Shown here one piece after another: positions 46,216-55,125 of a stretch of DNA of 64,000 nucleotides (its first letter is position 1; each line of letters begins with the position of its first letter). The DNA is from Sulfurospirillum_A sp029027265. Its GTDB lineage: Bacteria; Campylobacterota; Campylobacteria; Campylobacterales; Sulfurospirillaceae. The position numbers and the translations under genes were made by a program. Location of the stretch: NCBI GenBank assembly GCA_029027265.1, contig CP093061.1:1240001-1304000 (forward strand). The letters run 5' to 3'. Under the pieces are notes generated by a model. It worked only from the letters and a program-made list of their open reading frames with translations. It ran no database searches and was not told the DNA's origin.

Positions 46216-47547
46216 TATAATGCCCTAAAAATCAAGACAACTCTTAAACAGATTTAATTTCATCCTCATCTGTTACTTTAACCTACATTTTTCAGATATT
46301 CAAGATAAACATTCATAGGTTTTTTATAGTTTATACTTGAATGAAATCTTTTAAAATTGTATTTATGGATGTAGTTTTTTACACCTTCTTTTAACTCCTT
46401 TATTGATTGATAATCACTGATATAAATATTGCCATGTTTTAATGTTCTAAAAAATCTTTCAATTACAATATTATCTATACTTCTACCTTTACCATTCATA
46501 GATATTTTAATATCATATTTTTTAAGTAACTTAGTATGTTCATAACTAGTGTATTGGCTCCCTTGGTCACTATTAAATATTTTAGGTTTAGGATATTTAA
46601 CCAATGCCTCCCCAAGTACATCAGTTGCAAGTGTTGCATCCATAGAGTTAGATATGTTATAGGACAGTATTGCTTTGCTATGCCAGTCTATAACAGCTGT
46701 AAAATACATAAAGCTTCCATTAACACGTATATATGTAATATCACCACTCCATACTTCATTTGGTGTGGGTACATATACAGTTTTTCTCTTTCCAAATTTA
46801 GTCCAATATTTTTTTAGTAGATACTCATAAATCTTATGCTCTTGGTTTTTGAGACTTGTGAGTCTTTTTTTGGTTAGATATATTGCTTGGATACCAAGTA
46901 TTCCCATATATTTTAAGACTCTATGTTTTCCAATATAGTAGCCATCTTCTTTTAGTTGTTCATATATAAATCTATAACCATACTCTGAGTTATCAGTAGC
47001 TATTTCATCTATCTTGTGCAGTAGTTCAATATTCTCCTGACTCATTGGTGCTGGTTTGTAGTAGTAATGACTTCTACTGATACCAAATATATTACATTGC
47101 TCTGATATTGATAAATATTTATGCTTGGACTAGATCATCGCTCTTTTATTACATAAGTCCAAGCTCTTTAGCTTTTTTTCAACAAACTCTACTTTTATTG
47201 TAGCTTTACCTAGTGCTTTAGCTAAACCATCATTCTCACTCTTTAACTCTTCTATCTCATCTAGGTAAGTTTTAGTTACTCCTCCTACATCGAATGCAAG
47301 TGATGCATTATTTAGAAACTGTTGTTTCCATTTACTTAAAGATTGTGATGTGATTTTATATTTAGATGCTATTTGACTTGTTGTTTGTTCTTCTTTTAGC
47401 AGCTCTAAAACTATTCTTGTTTTTTGTTCGGCACTATATATTTGTCCTTTTCTTCTACTCATAATTCACCTCCATTATTTATATCATTTTAACTTATTTG
47501 AAAATTAATCTTTCTGAATTATTGTCTTTGATTTTAGGGGCATTATA
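46216..47547 (-). mobile_element. IS3-family element B
   Basis: 1332 bp between inverted ends: TATAATGCCCTAAAA at the left and the complement of TATAATGCCCCTAAAA at the right. It lies between an ISAs1 remnant on the left and an IS256 remnant on the right. The two flanks are unrelated and no target duplication is seen, so a rearrangement through this element is likely. Confidence 0.8.
46278..47462 (-). CDS. IS3-family transposase, OrfA and OrfB in one frame separated by an amber codon
   Basis: OrfA (47130-47462) has the HTH region (KTRIVLELLKEEQTTSQIAS) and a leucine-rich coiled coil ending LCNKRAMI. The same frame then has TAG at 47130-47132 and continues SKHKYLSISEQCNIFGISRS into OrfB, which carries WSGDITYI, FNSDQGSQYTS and DNIVIERFFRTLK (the DDE triad). 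The related element A has Asp at the amber position. Either a nonsense mutation or stop-codon readthrough instead of the usual -1 shift. Confidence 0.8.
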
Positions 47548-48650
47548 CTTGAGAGAAATCGTAAAAATGGCACAAGTTCTAAAACAATGAAATCAGCTAA
47601 TGGTACTTTTGAGTTAGATACAACAAGAGACCGTAGCGGTAGCTTTGAACCAGAACTTGTTAAAAAAAATCAAACCCATATGTCAGATGAATTAGAATCA
47701 AAAATGCTTTCTTTATTTGCATTAGGCAATAGCTATTCACAAATAGCAGATTACATTGAAGATATGTATGGTGTACACTTCTCTAAACCAGCTATTACAG
47801 CCATAACTGACAAACTAATACCACAAAGCTTGAAGAGTGGAAGAAAAGACCTCTAGACTCAATATATCCATTTGTTTATCTTGATGTAATTCACTACAAA
47901 GTAAGAGATGAAGGTCAATATGTCTCAAAAGCTTTTTATACAGTTCTTGGAGTAAACCTTGAAGGTAAAAAAGAGATATTAGGACTTTATCTCAATGAGA
48001 GTGAAGGAGCTAAGTTTTGGTTACAGGTACTTACTGACTTGCAGAACCGTGGAGTAGAAGATATACTCATAGCATCAGTAGATGGACTTAAAGGCTTTCC
48101 TGAAGCTATAAATGCAGTATTCCCAGAGACAGAAGTTCAACTCTGTATAGTTCATCAAATCCGTAATAGCTTAAAATATGTAGGTTCTCAATACCAAAAA
48201 CAATTTGCTAATGAATTAAAGAAAGTTTATCAAGCTTTTACTAAAGAAGAAGCTGAATTTAAACTCGATAAATTAGAAGAAAAATGGGGTAAAAAATACC
48301 CTATTGTGTTTGAGTCTTGGAGAAATAAGTGGGATAATTTATCTAACTATTTTAAGTATGCAGAGCCTATTAGAAGAGTAATTTATACTACTAATATCAT
48401 TGAATCAGTTCATAGACAATTTAGAATGCTGACTAAAACAAAAGGTGCATTTCCTAACGATAATAGCTTTCTAAAATTACTATTCGCTGGGATACAAAAT
48501 GCTGAAAGAAAGTGGACTATGCCAATCAGAAATTGGAGTCTCACTATCTCACAGCTTAATATTCATTTTAAAGATAGGTTGAAAGATGCTTTAAATTTAT
48601 GATACAATCTTAGGAAAAATTAGGTGTTGACACAGAATTTATTACACTCC
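47548..48650 (+). mobile_element. IS256-family remnant, copy B
   Basis: Right end near 48650 carries GTTGACACAGAATTTATTAC, similar to the end of copy A. The left end and the first codons are replaced by IS3 element B at 47547. Inverted relative to copy A at 14.3-14.9 kb; the two share about 370 bases. Confidence 0.75.
47551..48602 (+). pseudogene. IS256-family transposase, 5'-truncated and frameshifted
   Basis: Begins inside the N-terminal domain (ERNRKNGTSSKTMKSANGTF) and shifts frame after ITDKLIP as in copy A. It then continues through FVYLDVIHYKVRDEGQ (first Asp), ILIASVDGLKGFPEAINAVF (second Asp), VQLCIVHQIRNSLKYV, and IYTTNIIESVHRQFRMLTK (Glu). The catalytic triad is intact but the start is missing. 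Inactive unless complemented. Confidence 0.8.
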
Positions 48651-48707
48651 AAAAAAATACCTCAATATCATGGACGACCAAAACTAATACAAATAAAAGG
48701 AAAAATA

Positions 48708-48788
48708 ATGGCAAATAATCAAGGAATATCAGAAGAGTTAAATGATGCATTAAATTATGGATGTGAAATGTTAACTATAGCAGATTGA
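48708..48788 (+). CDS. Short ORF, possibly a truncated gene start
   Basis: ATG 48708 preceded by AAAAGGAAAAATA, giving 26 residues (MANNQGISEELNDALNYGCE...) and a TGA. The good ribosome binding site and protein-like composition suggest the first codons of a longer gene whose body was lost next to the IS nest, but a true small protein is possible. Confidence 0.3.
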   Translation: MANNQGISEELNDALNYGCEMLTIAD

Positions 48789-48809
48789 GAGTCCATAAGA
48801 ATTTATAAA

Positions 48810-49011
48810 TTATTCTTTTTTCTTGTAACTAATAAGGTAATCATTCCTCATTTTTAACTTTAAACTTTTGCTCAAACCACGATGAATTTTTATCAATATT
48901 TTCATAGGAGAAAAGACTCCATCGTTTAAAGAATTTGTAGTGTTAGGAATATTGATATATTTGTACTTTTTACATGTAAAGCTAATAAATCTTGTAGTGC
49001 TTGTTTTCTAT
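48810..49011 (-). pseudogene. Transposase C-terminal fragment
   Basis: A minus-strand frame without a start reads YINIPNTTNSLNDGVFSPMK, IKIHRGLSKSLKLKMRNDYL and stops. The pattern N-T-T-N-S-L-x-G-x-F with a following K-x-H-R-G-L is typical of the C-terminal end of DDE transposases in Campylobacterota IS elements. The rest is missing. It contains one TACATGTA. Confidence 0.5.
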
Positions 49012-49073
49012 TAACATACTCTTTGAAGATGATTTATTGGAGTTGTTTTCTCTTCTTGTTCCCCATTTTTGTA

Positions 49074-49101
49074 ACAAACCCTCTTTATGTCGAGGGTTTG
49101 T
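49074..49101. terminator. Hairpin terminator downstream of ppiB
   Basis: ACAAACCCTC-TTTATGTC-GAGGGTTTGT, a perfect 10-bp stem with an 8-base loop, 13 bases beyond the ppiB stop on the minus strand. The tract after it (TTACAAAAA) is only partly U-rich. Confidence 0.7.
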
Positions 49102-49113
49102 TGACATGTAGAC

Positions 49114-49605
49114 TTATAAAGCTTCTTTGATTTCGATACTTACTATAGTGTCGTTTTGGTCAATTGAGTCTAATACTTTCATACTATCTTCATCGCTTGG
49201 CTCAATAGCACCAAATACAGTGTGAAGTCCATCTAGGTGAGCAAGTGCATCATAGCATACGAAAAATTGACTACCACCAGTGTTTGGACCAGCATGAGCC
49301 ATTGAAAGTGCACCTTTTGCATGTTTGCTTGTTTGGTCTGCTTCACACTCAATAGCCCAACCAGGACCGCCTGTTCCCGTTCCTTCTGGGCAACCACCTT
49401 GTGCAACAAAACCAGGGATTACACGGTGGAAATTAAGTCCATTGTAAAATCCTTCATTTGAAAGATGTGCAAAGTTTGCAACTGTATTTGGAGTTTCTTC
49501 TACATATAATTTTACATTCATAGTACCGTGTTCAGTAGTTATAACAGCGTATTGGAATTTTGATAATTCTTCTTTTGAGTAGTCATATACTTTTAATTCA
49601 CTCAT
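49114..49605 (-). CDS. ppiB: Peptidyl-prolyl cis-trans isomerase (cyclophilin)
   Basis: 163 residues. Cyclophilin core: FHRVIPGFVAQGG, GPGWAIECE, ALSMAHAGPNTGGSQFFVC, and HTVFGAI. No signal peptide, so a cytoplasmic prolyl isomerase assisting protein folding. It stands alone, ended by the hairpin at 49074-49101. Confidence 0.93.
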   Translation of the reverse strand: MSELKVYDYSKEELSKFQYAVITTEHGTMNVKLYVEETPNTVANFAHLSNEGFYNGLNFHRVIPGFVAQGGCPEGTGTGGPGWAIECEADQTSKHAKGALSMAHAGPNTGGSQFFVCYDALAHLDGLHTVFGAIEPSDEDSMKVLDSIDQNDTIVSIEIKEAL

Positions 49606-49645
49606 TTTATATCCTATATATTAATTTGAGTGAGATTATAGCATA

Positions 49646-50512
49646 TCAGACCTCTTTTAACTCTTTTATCTCTTTTATCTCTTTTAATTTTACCCAATCA
49701 GATATTTGTTTGTCTTCATTTAATATATGTAATACCAAAGCTGATTCGATAAACTCTTTTAATTCATTTTCTATATCTTTTATTGTCATTTTAGAAACTT
49801 TTGTTATAAAGTTATTTAAGTCATCGATAATATCTTGGTGCATTTTTATTTGCTCATGAAGTTTGTCATATTTTATTTTTTCCATGTATTCTTCTTCATC
49901 ATGAAAATGTTTTTTAAAATATTCAAATAGTTTATTGAGAGTATCTTTGATTTTTTGCATTCTATCTTTGCTAGGTACTCTTTTAAAGGCTTCACTTGCA
50001 ATGTTGAAAAGTTCTTGGTGTTGAGCATCTATGAGTGAGTTTTCTATTTTGTATGAGTCTTGCCAAAAAAATGTAGAATCAGGTATATCATTCATTAGTT
50101 TCCATTGAAATATTTTTTTATCAACATAGATTATATGATGTATAAACCACATTTCAATAAGACGAGCCAGCTCTTTTTCTATTTCATTTATATTCATAGC
50201 AGACAGTTTATTTGTAAAATCTTTCATTGAGATTATGATTTTTTGATGCAATTGATGATGAGTATCTAGTTCTGGATATCCAATTGATTTCATGAAACTT
50301 TCTTCATCTTCAAAGTGTACTTGTGTGTATAGAATGAGCTCTTTTAAGATACTTCTTATTTTTTCTAGTTTTTGATTGGGATTTACTACCCCAAATGCTT
50401 TACTTGCTATCTTAAAAAGGTTTTTATGTTCATTATCTATTTTATTGTTTCCTAGACCGTATGCGTCATTCCAAGCTAAATCAATGATAATAGGCTCCTT
50501 GTTAAAAGTCAA
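49646..50512 (-). CDS. Tandem bacteriohemerythrin
   Basis: Two hemerythrin domains of about 130 residues each. Domain 1 ligands: IDNEH, HFEDEE, HHQLH, and HHIIYVDK. Domain 2: IDAQH, HFHDEE, IKMHQD and LHILNEDK. Each domain can bind a di-iron centre and O2, for storage, delivery to oxidases, or sensing. The C-terminus is a Lys-Glu repeat (KLKEIKEIKELKEV). The start is unclear: the frame opens with TTG at 50512, but AAGGAG lies just inside, followed only by ATT and ATC codons. Confidence 0.85.
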   Translation of the reverse strand: MTFNKEPIIIDLAWNDAYGLGNNKIDNEHKNLFKIASKAFGVVNPNQKLEKIRSILKELILYTQVHFEDEESFMKSIGYPELDTHHQLHQKIIISMKDFTNKLSAMNINEIEKELARLIEMWFIHHIIYVDKKIFQWKLMNDIPDSTFFWQDSYKIENSLIDAQHQELFNIASEAFKRVPSKDRMQKIKDTLNKLFEYFKKHFHDEEEYMEKIKYDKLHEQIKMHQDIIDDLNNFITKVSKMTIKDIENELKEFIESALVLHILNEDKQISDWVKLKEIKEIKELKEV

Positions 50513-50589
50513 TTTATATTAATTTTAGCATAATTTATATGAAATTTAAGTAAAATCTTAAAAATTAATATAATAATATGGGAGATAAT

Positions 50590-51345
50590 ATGTCAAAGAC
50601 AGTTTTAGTAACAGGGGCAACATCAGGTTTTGGTAGAGAAACTGTAAAAATATTTGCAAAAGATGGCTGTAAAGTTATAGCTATAGGAAGACGTGAAGAG
50701 AGACTAAAAGAGTTAAAAGACGAGTTAAGTGAGTGTGATGTTTACACTGTATCACTTGATATTAGAGATAAAAAAGAGGTTTTTTCTGTAATTCAAAATC
50801 TTCCAGAAGAATATAAAAATATAGATATTTTAATAAATAGTGCTGGTCTTGCATTAGGATTAGGAAAATCGCCAGATGCTCTTTTAGAAGATTGGGAAGT
50901 TATGATAGACACCAATATAAAAGGACTTTTATATATTACAAAAGCAGTAATGCCAATCATGGTAAAAAGAAAAAGTGGATACATATTTAACTTAGGTTCA
51001 ATCGCAGGAAGCTGGCCATATGAAGGGGCAAATGTCTATGGCAGCACAAAAGCATTTGTTCAACAGTTTTCACTGAATTTACGAAATGACTTAAAAGGTA
51101 CAAATATCCGTGTTAGCAACATTGAACCAGGTTTTTCTAAAACTGAGTTCTCTAACGTAAGATTTAAAGGTGACGATAAAAAGGCAAATGCTATCTATGA
51201 TGGACTTCAACCTTTAACTGGAGAAGACATAGCAAATCTTATATTTACTCTTTCAAAACTACCTCTACATGTAAACGTAAATACTCTAGAAGTAATGCCT
51301 ACAGCTCAAACATGGGCAGGGTTTTCTTTAGAAAGAGATTGTTAA
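50590..51345 (+). CDS. SDR-family oxidoreductase (YdfG-like)
   Basis: 251 residues from ATG 50590 (GGAGA 5 bases upstream). TGATSGFGRET, SAGLALG, GSIAGSWPY and YGSTKAFV (Tyr-x3-Lys) match the YdfG group of NADP-dependent 3-hydroxy acid/serine dehydrogenases. C-terminal NTLEVMPTAQTWAGF fits that group. Monocistronic by spacing. The physiological substrate is uncertain. Confidence 0.85.
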   Translation: MSKTVLVTGATSGFGRETVKIFAKDGCKVIAIGRREERLKELKDELSECDVYTVSLDIRDKKEVFSVIQNLPEEYKNIDILINSAGLALGLGKSPDALLEDWEVMIDTNIKGLLYITKAVMPIMVKRKSGYIFNLGSIAGSWPYEGANVYGSTKAFVQQFSLNLRNDLKGTNIRVSNIEPGFSKTEFSNVRFKGDDKKANAIYDGLQPLTGEDIANLIFTLSKLPLHVNVNTLEVMPTAQTWAGFSLERDC

Positions 51346-51396
51346 TAATTTGTTTAAGAAATATTTATATAATTCTAAAAACAAAAAGGCGGTTAG

Positions 51397-51834
51397 ATGA
51401 CGAAAAAAAATGAACCAAACCTTAGTTGGACACTTCTGTTTTTTGCTTGGATAATAGCAACTGTAGCAATGTTAGGGAGTCTCTTTTTTAGTGAAGTAAT
51501 GGCATTTCCACCATGTACTTTATGTTGGTATCAAAGAATAGCGATGTATCCTTTAGTTATTATACTTTTAGCAGGTATGATTCCATTTGATAATAGTGTT
51601 TTTAGGTATGCAGTTCCATTTGTTGGGATTGGTTGGTTATTTGGACTCTATCACAATTTACTGCACTATGGTGTAATTCCAGAGAGTGCAAGCCCTTGTT
51701 CACAAGGAGTTCCTTGTTCGGCTAAGTATATTGAAATGTTTGGTTTTATCACTATTCCAATGCTTTCATTTATAGCATTTTCAATGATAGCAGTTTTACT
51801 TTATATGATTAAAAGGAGAGAAAACAATGTCTAA
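51397..51834 (+). CDS. dsbB: Disulfide bond formation protein DsbB
   Basis: 145 residues with four membrane helices. Both periplasmic Cys pairs are present: CTLCWYQR and the pair in SPCSQGVPCSAKY. It reoxidises the DsbA-like protein encoded immediately downstream (8-base overlap) and passes electrons to quinone. Confidence 0.92.
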   Translation: MTKKNEPNLSWTLLFFAWIIATVAMLGSLFFSEVMAFPPCTLCWYQRIAMYPLVIILLAGMIPFDNSVFRYAVPFVGIGWLFGLYHNLLHYGVIPESASPCSQGVPCSAKYIEMFGFITIPMLSFIAFSMIAVLLYMIKRRENNV

Positions 51835-52465
51835 ACAGAAGTTAGTTATTTTTACAGCAATTGGATTGATAGCATTTTTTATGATAGCTGGTATGCTTTA
51901 TAAAAACTATCAGATGGAAGAATTTTCAGCAATGTCAAAAGAGAGAGCTGAGCTTTTTGAGAGACCTTACTCTTGGAGTATAGGAAACAAAGATGCAAAA
52001 GTACATTTAGTTGAGTTTTTTGACCCAGCTTGTGAAACTTGCGCACAGTTTCATCCTTTAGTAAAGGATATTATGAAAAAAAATGAGGGTAAAATAAGAC
52101 TTACTCTTAGATATGCTCCCTATCATCAAGGTTCAGCTCAAGTTGTAAAGATGCTTGAAGCTGCAAGAAAACAAGGTAAGTTTACTGAAACATTGGAAAT
52201 GATGTTTGCAACTCAGAAGTATTGGGCAAGTCACCATAAGCCAAACCCGCAAATACTTTGGCAATTTTTACCAAAATTAGGGCTTGATATAGATAAATTA
52301 ATTAAAGATATGAAAGACCCAGCTATGGACAAACTTGTGGCACAAGATTTAGCAGATGCAAAAGTTTTAGGAGCTACTAAAACACCATCATATTTTGTAA
52401 ATGGAAAACCACTTCAACAGTTTGGGTACGAGCAGTTAAAAGAGCTGATTTACTCAGAACTTTAA
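51827..52465 (+). CDS. DsbA-like thiol:disulfide protein
   Basis: 212 residues. An N-terminal hydrophobic anchor or signal (LVIFTAIGLIAFFMIAGMLY) is followed by a thioredoxin fold with the active site FDPACETCAQFHP (Cys-Glu-Thr-Cys) and the cis-Pro in ATKTPSYFVNGKP. Typical DsbA has CPHC, so CETC suggests a different redox potential; the same motif occurs in other bacterial DsbA/BdbD-like proteins. Forms an operon with dsbB. Confidence 0.88.
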   Translation: MSKQKLVIFTAIGLIAFFMIAGMLYKNYQMEEFSAMSKERAELFERPYSWSIGNKDAKVHLVEFFDPACETCAQFHPLVKDIMKKNEGKIRLTLRYAPYHQGSAQVVKMLEAARKQGKFTETLEMMFATQKYWASHHKPNPQILWQFLPKLGLDIDKLIKDMKDPAMDKLVAQDLADAKVLGATKTPSYFVNGKPLQQFGYEQLKELIYSEL

Positions 52466-52470
52466 AATAT

Positions 52471-52502
52471 AAAAAGGGGTTTACATGTAAACCCCCTTTT
52501 TA
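52471..52502 (+). terminator. Rho-independent terminator after dsbBA, built on the TACATGTA palindrome
   Basis: AAAAAGGGGTTTACATGTAAACCCCCTTTTT: a stem with GGGG/CCCC extended by TTTACATGTAAA and a U-run after it. The A-run before it makes it bidirectional, serving the convergent nitroreductase gene as well. It lies 6 bases past the DsbA stop. Confidence 0.9.
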
Positions 52503-52505
52503 TGA

Positions 52506-53132
52506 TTATCTAAACTCTACTACTTCGTTAAAATCCAATCTTAGTTGCGTTGATTGTTCATTTACTCTGTATCCAAAAGGGACTATGACGGAGAGTTGAT
52601 ATTTTGAAGTATCAAGTTCAAGAACTTCTTCAATTTTTTCTTTCTGAAAACCCTCTATAGGACAAGAATCTATACCTTTAATAGCAGCTGCTGTCATCAT
52701 GTTACCCAGAGCAATATAGCACTGTTTTGCTGTCCAAGCTAGTACCTTTTCATCGCTGCTCATAGTGTCACTAAGATGCTCGCTATATACATTGAGATAA
52801 AAATCAAGTTTTTCTTGAGGCATATTTCTTCGCGCAAATCTTTTTGCAGGTACTCCTGAACTTGATTTTACATCTTCAATTTTTGCCAATACTATAACTA
52901 AGTCACTACATGTAGTAATTTGTGGTTGATCCCAACAAAATGGTTTTAGTTTTTCTTTTAATTTTTGGTCTTGAACAACTATAAACTTCCATGGTTCCAT
53001 TCCAAATGATGATGGAGATTTTCTTCCAGTTTCTAAAATAAAAAGTAAATCCTTTTTTGAAATTTTTTTAGTGTTGTTAAATATTTTACACGCATGTCTA
53101 AAATCCATTGCTTCCATAAATGTTTTTTCCAT
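52506..53132 (-). CDS. NAD(P)H-dependent nitroreductase family protein
   Basis: 208 residues. FMN-binding nitroreductase features: FRHACKIFNN, LETGRKSPSSFGMEPWKFIV, ALGNMMTAAAIKGIDSCPIEGF, and a C-terminal PFGYR. Resembles NfsB/YdjA-type enzymes that reduce nitro compounds or quinones. Divergent from the HxlR-like regulator, which probably controls it. Confidence 0.87.
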   Translation of the reverse strand: MEKTFMEAMDFRHACKIFNNTKKISKKDLLFILETGRKSPSSFGMEPWKFIVVQDQKLKEKLKPFCWDQPQITTCSDLVIVLAKIEDVKSSSGVPAKRFARRNMPQEKLDFYLNVYSEHLSDTMSSDEKVLAWTAKQCYIALGNMMTAAAIKGIDSCPIEGFQKEKIEEVLELDTSKYQLSVIVPFGYRVNEQSTQLRLDFNEVVEFR

Positions 53133-53256
53133 ATTATTATCCTTTAAAGTTGATTTTGTAAAGAAATCATATACTAATAAACTTAAATATTCTCTTACAA
53201 TACTTTAGGAATGTTCAGTCTCAGTAACTCTGTATATATTTAACGATAGATGGGAA

Positions 53257-53544
53257 ATGGCTATTATTTGGCATTTGCTTGATAGCGAGAAGAGATTTAA
53301 AGAACTCCATGAAGACACAAATGAAATAACTCAAAAAACATTAACAGTCAAATTAAAAGAGTTAGAAAAGAAAAATATCATACACAGAGAGGTATTTGCA
53401 CAAGTTCCTCCAAAAGTAGTTTACTCGCTCACTTCTATTGGAGAAAAATTAAAACCTGTTTTACAAGAAATGTATAAGTGGGGAATAGATTATGTTGAAG
53501 AATTTGGTACCATAAATGAAACCAATCAGTGTCAGTTGAAGTGA
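53257..53544 (+). CDS. HxlR-family transcriptional regulator, start uncertain
   Basis: The winged-helix core is clear: MAIIWHLLDSEKRFKELHED, ITQKTLTVKLKELEKKNIIH, and VVYSLTSIGEKLKPVLQEM. Homology-like sequence extends upstream in frame to 53209 (ECSVSVTLYIFNDRWE, with the Cys common in redox-sensing HxlR/HypR proteins), but that part has no start codon and is preceded by a stop. ATG 53211 lies in another frame, so a base may be missing just after it. The divergent nitroreductase is the likely target. Confidence 0.75.
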   Translation: MAIIWHLLDSEKRFKELHEDTNEITQKTLTVKLKELEKKNIIHREVFAQVPPKVVYSLTSIGEKLKPVLQEMYKWGIDYVEEFGTINETNQCQLK

Positions 53545-54356
53545 TTTTCTTTACATGTAGATAAATATCGTCCCTGTTTTGCTTTAGCAAATATTGTTAT
53601 ATTAATTCTATGTTTTTTTGCCAATGATTTTATTTTGGCTAAGTTTTTTGGATGGAATGAAAAAAGCATTTCATACTCCTCTCCACTGCAAAGTTCACAT
53701 TTTGAAAAGTTTATTAGAAATTTAACACCCAAATTGCCACTACTTTTACAAAGTCTTGACAGATCCTTTGATAACCCATCAGATACATCTAATCCCGCAG
53801 TTACATATTTTGAAGCTTCATAAAAAAAATCTGCTTTTAATAAAGGAGTTATAAATCTACTTTTTGAACTTAGTTGACCACATCTAAGAAGCCTTGTTAG
53901 ACCTTTTTTTGATTCTCCTAATGAACCTGTGTATGCTATAAAATCACCTTTTTTCATTGTGTTTCTATATATTGGGTTTTTTGTGTGAGAGATGATTGTG
54001 ATTGATATCATGAGTTTTTGACCAGATGTTGTATCACCACCTATGATTTCTGTACTGTATTTACTAGCTATTTCTTTAAAACCTGAAGATAACTCTTGTA
54101 ATTGAGATAAAGAGAAGCTAGCAGGAATAACGAGTCCAATAAGAGCTTGTTTAGGTTTTGCATTCATTGCAATTGCATCAGAAATGTTAATTAACATGCT
54201 TTTTATTGCTATCTGTTTTAGACTCATCCATGAAAGCTTAAAGTGTATATCTTCACAAAATAGGTCTTTAGAATATACTAAATCACCTATGACAGCACCA
54301 TCGTCACCTATTTTATTGCTTTTGAAATTTGAAATTAAGTATTCTTCTTTATTCAT
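53532..54356 (-). CDS. thiL: Thiamine-monophosphate kinase
   Basis: 274 residues, slightly shorter than E. coli ThiL. ATP/Mg-binding residues: IGDDGAVIGD near the start, MLINISDAIAMNAKPKQALI, IIGGDTTSG, TGSLGESKKGL and AGLDVSDGLSKDLSRLC. Phosphorylates TMP to thiamine diphosphate. Its 3' end overlaps the end of the HxlR gene (convergent). Confidence 0.9.
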   Translation of the reverse strand: MNKEEYLISNFKSNKIGDDGAVIGDLVYSKDLFCEDIHFKLSWMSLKQIAIKSMLINISDAIAMNAKPKQALIGLVIPASFSLSQLQELSSGFKEIASKYSTEIIGGDTTSGQKLMISITIISHTKNPIYRNTMKKGDFIAYTGSLGESKKGLTRLLRCGQLSSKSRFITPLLKADFFYEASKYVTAGLDVSDGLSKDLSRLCKSSGNLGVKFLINFSKCELCSGEEYEMLFSFHPKNLAKIKSLAKKHRINITIFAKAKQGRYLSTCKENHFN

Positions 54357-54446
54357 TCTATCATCTTTATGTTATTTGTTTTTTGTATTATATCTTAAGT
54401 AAATAAAGAGTAGAATTTAACCTATTAATTTTGAGGAGAATTTATC

Positions 54447-55123
54447 ATGGAGTGCAAACTCGTTCTTGAAGTGTTTCGATTTGATTGTAAAACAGACTAT
54501 CTTCCATACTACAAAAAAGTAGTGATAAAGATAGATGAAGAGAAGACCGTTGCTGATTTATTGGCTGTTATCAAAGATGATGAAAAAGTATTTGAGTATC
54601 CAACGGGAGTAAATGCAGCTATCAAAATAAATGGTAAATCACTTTTTACAAGTATTAAGATAGGGGAGATTAAAGAGTTTTTGGAAAAGAATTACAGCTT
54701 GATTCTCTTAACTCAAAAAGGGCAGAAAAAGATTTGCGTATAAATCTTGATGACTTTGAAGCTAGATTTGACATACTTGATGCTTTTGTAGATGCAAGCG
54801 ATAGAAAAGTTTTTAAATCTTATGTAAGAGAACACTACGCATCACCCATAGTTAATATGGAAGCTAATTTTCTAGGAGATGGACTTTTTGCTTTTGCCTA
54901 TGATATGGTGCAAAAATACCCAGAAAGAGCAACAAAAATACTAGAATCAATAGCAAAAGAAGATGGTGGAATTTGGTTACATGTAAATGTTTCAAATAGA
55001 CTTTATCCACAAGATACTGCATTAGAAGCAAAAGTAGTTTACCTTAAAAATGCAATTTTAAATGATGAAAGTATTAGAAACTCTTTTGTAAATGCACAGA
55101 GAAATATAAGTAGGGGAATGTAA
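54447..55123 (+). pseudogene. Conserved Campylobacterota protein with ferredoxin-like N-terminus (DUF5644-like), frameshifted
   Basis: Two frames join into one protein of about 225 residues. The first (MECKLVLEVFRFDCKTDYLP, to GEIKEF) resembles the 2Fe-2S-like or beta-grasp start of succinate dehydrogenase-type subunits without all cysteines. The second begins out of frame as FGKELQLDSLNSKRAEKDLR and continues LDDFEARFDILDAFVDASDR. The break is one T missing in the run at 54678-54682. The family name is from memory and unverified. Three bases before the HdrB-like gene, so the two probably form one unit. Confidence 0.6.
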
Positions 55124-55125
55124 CA

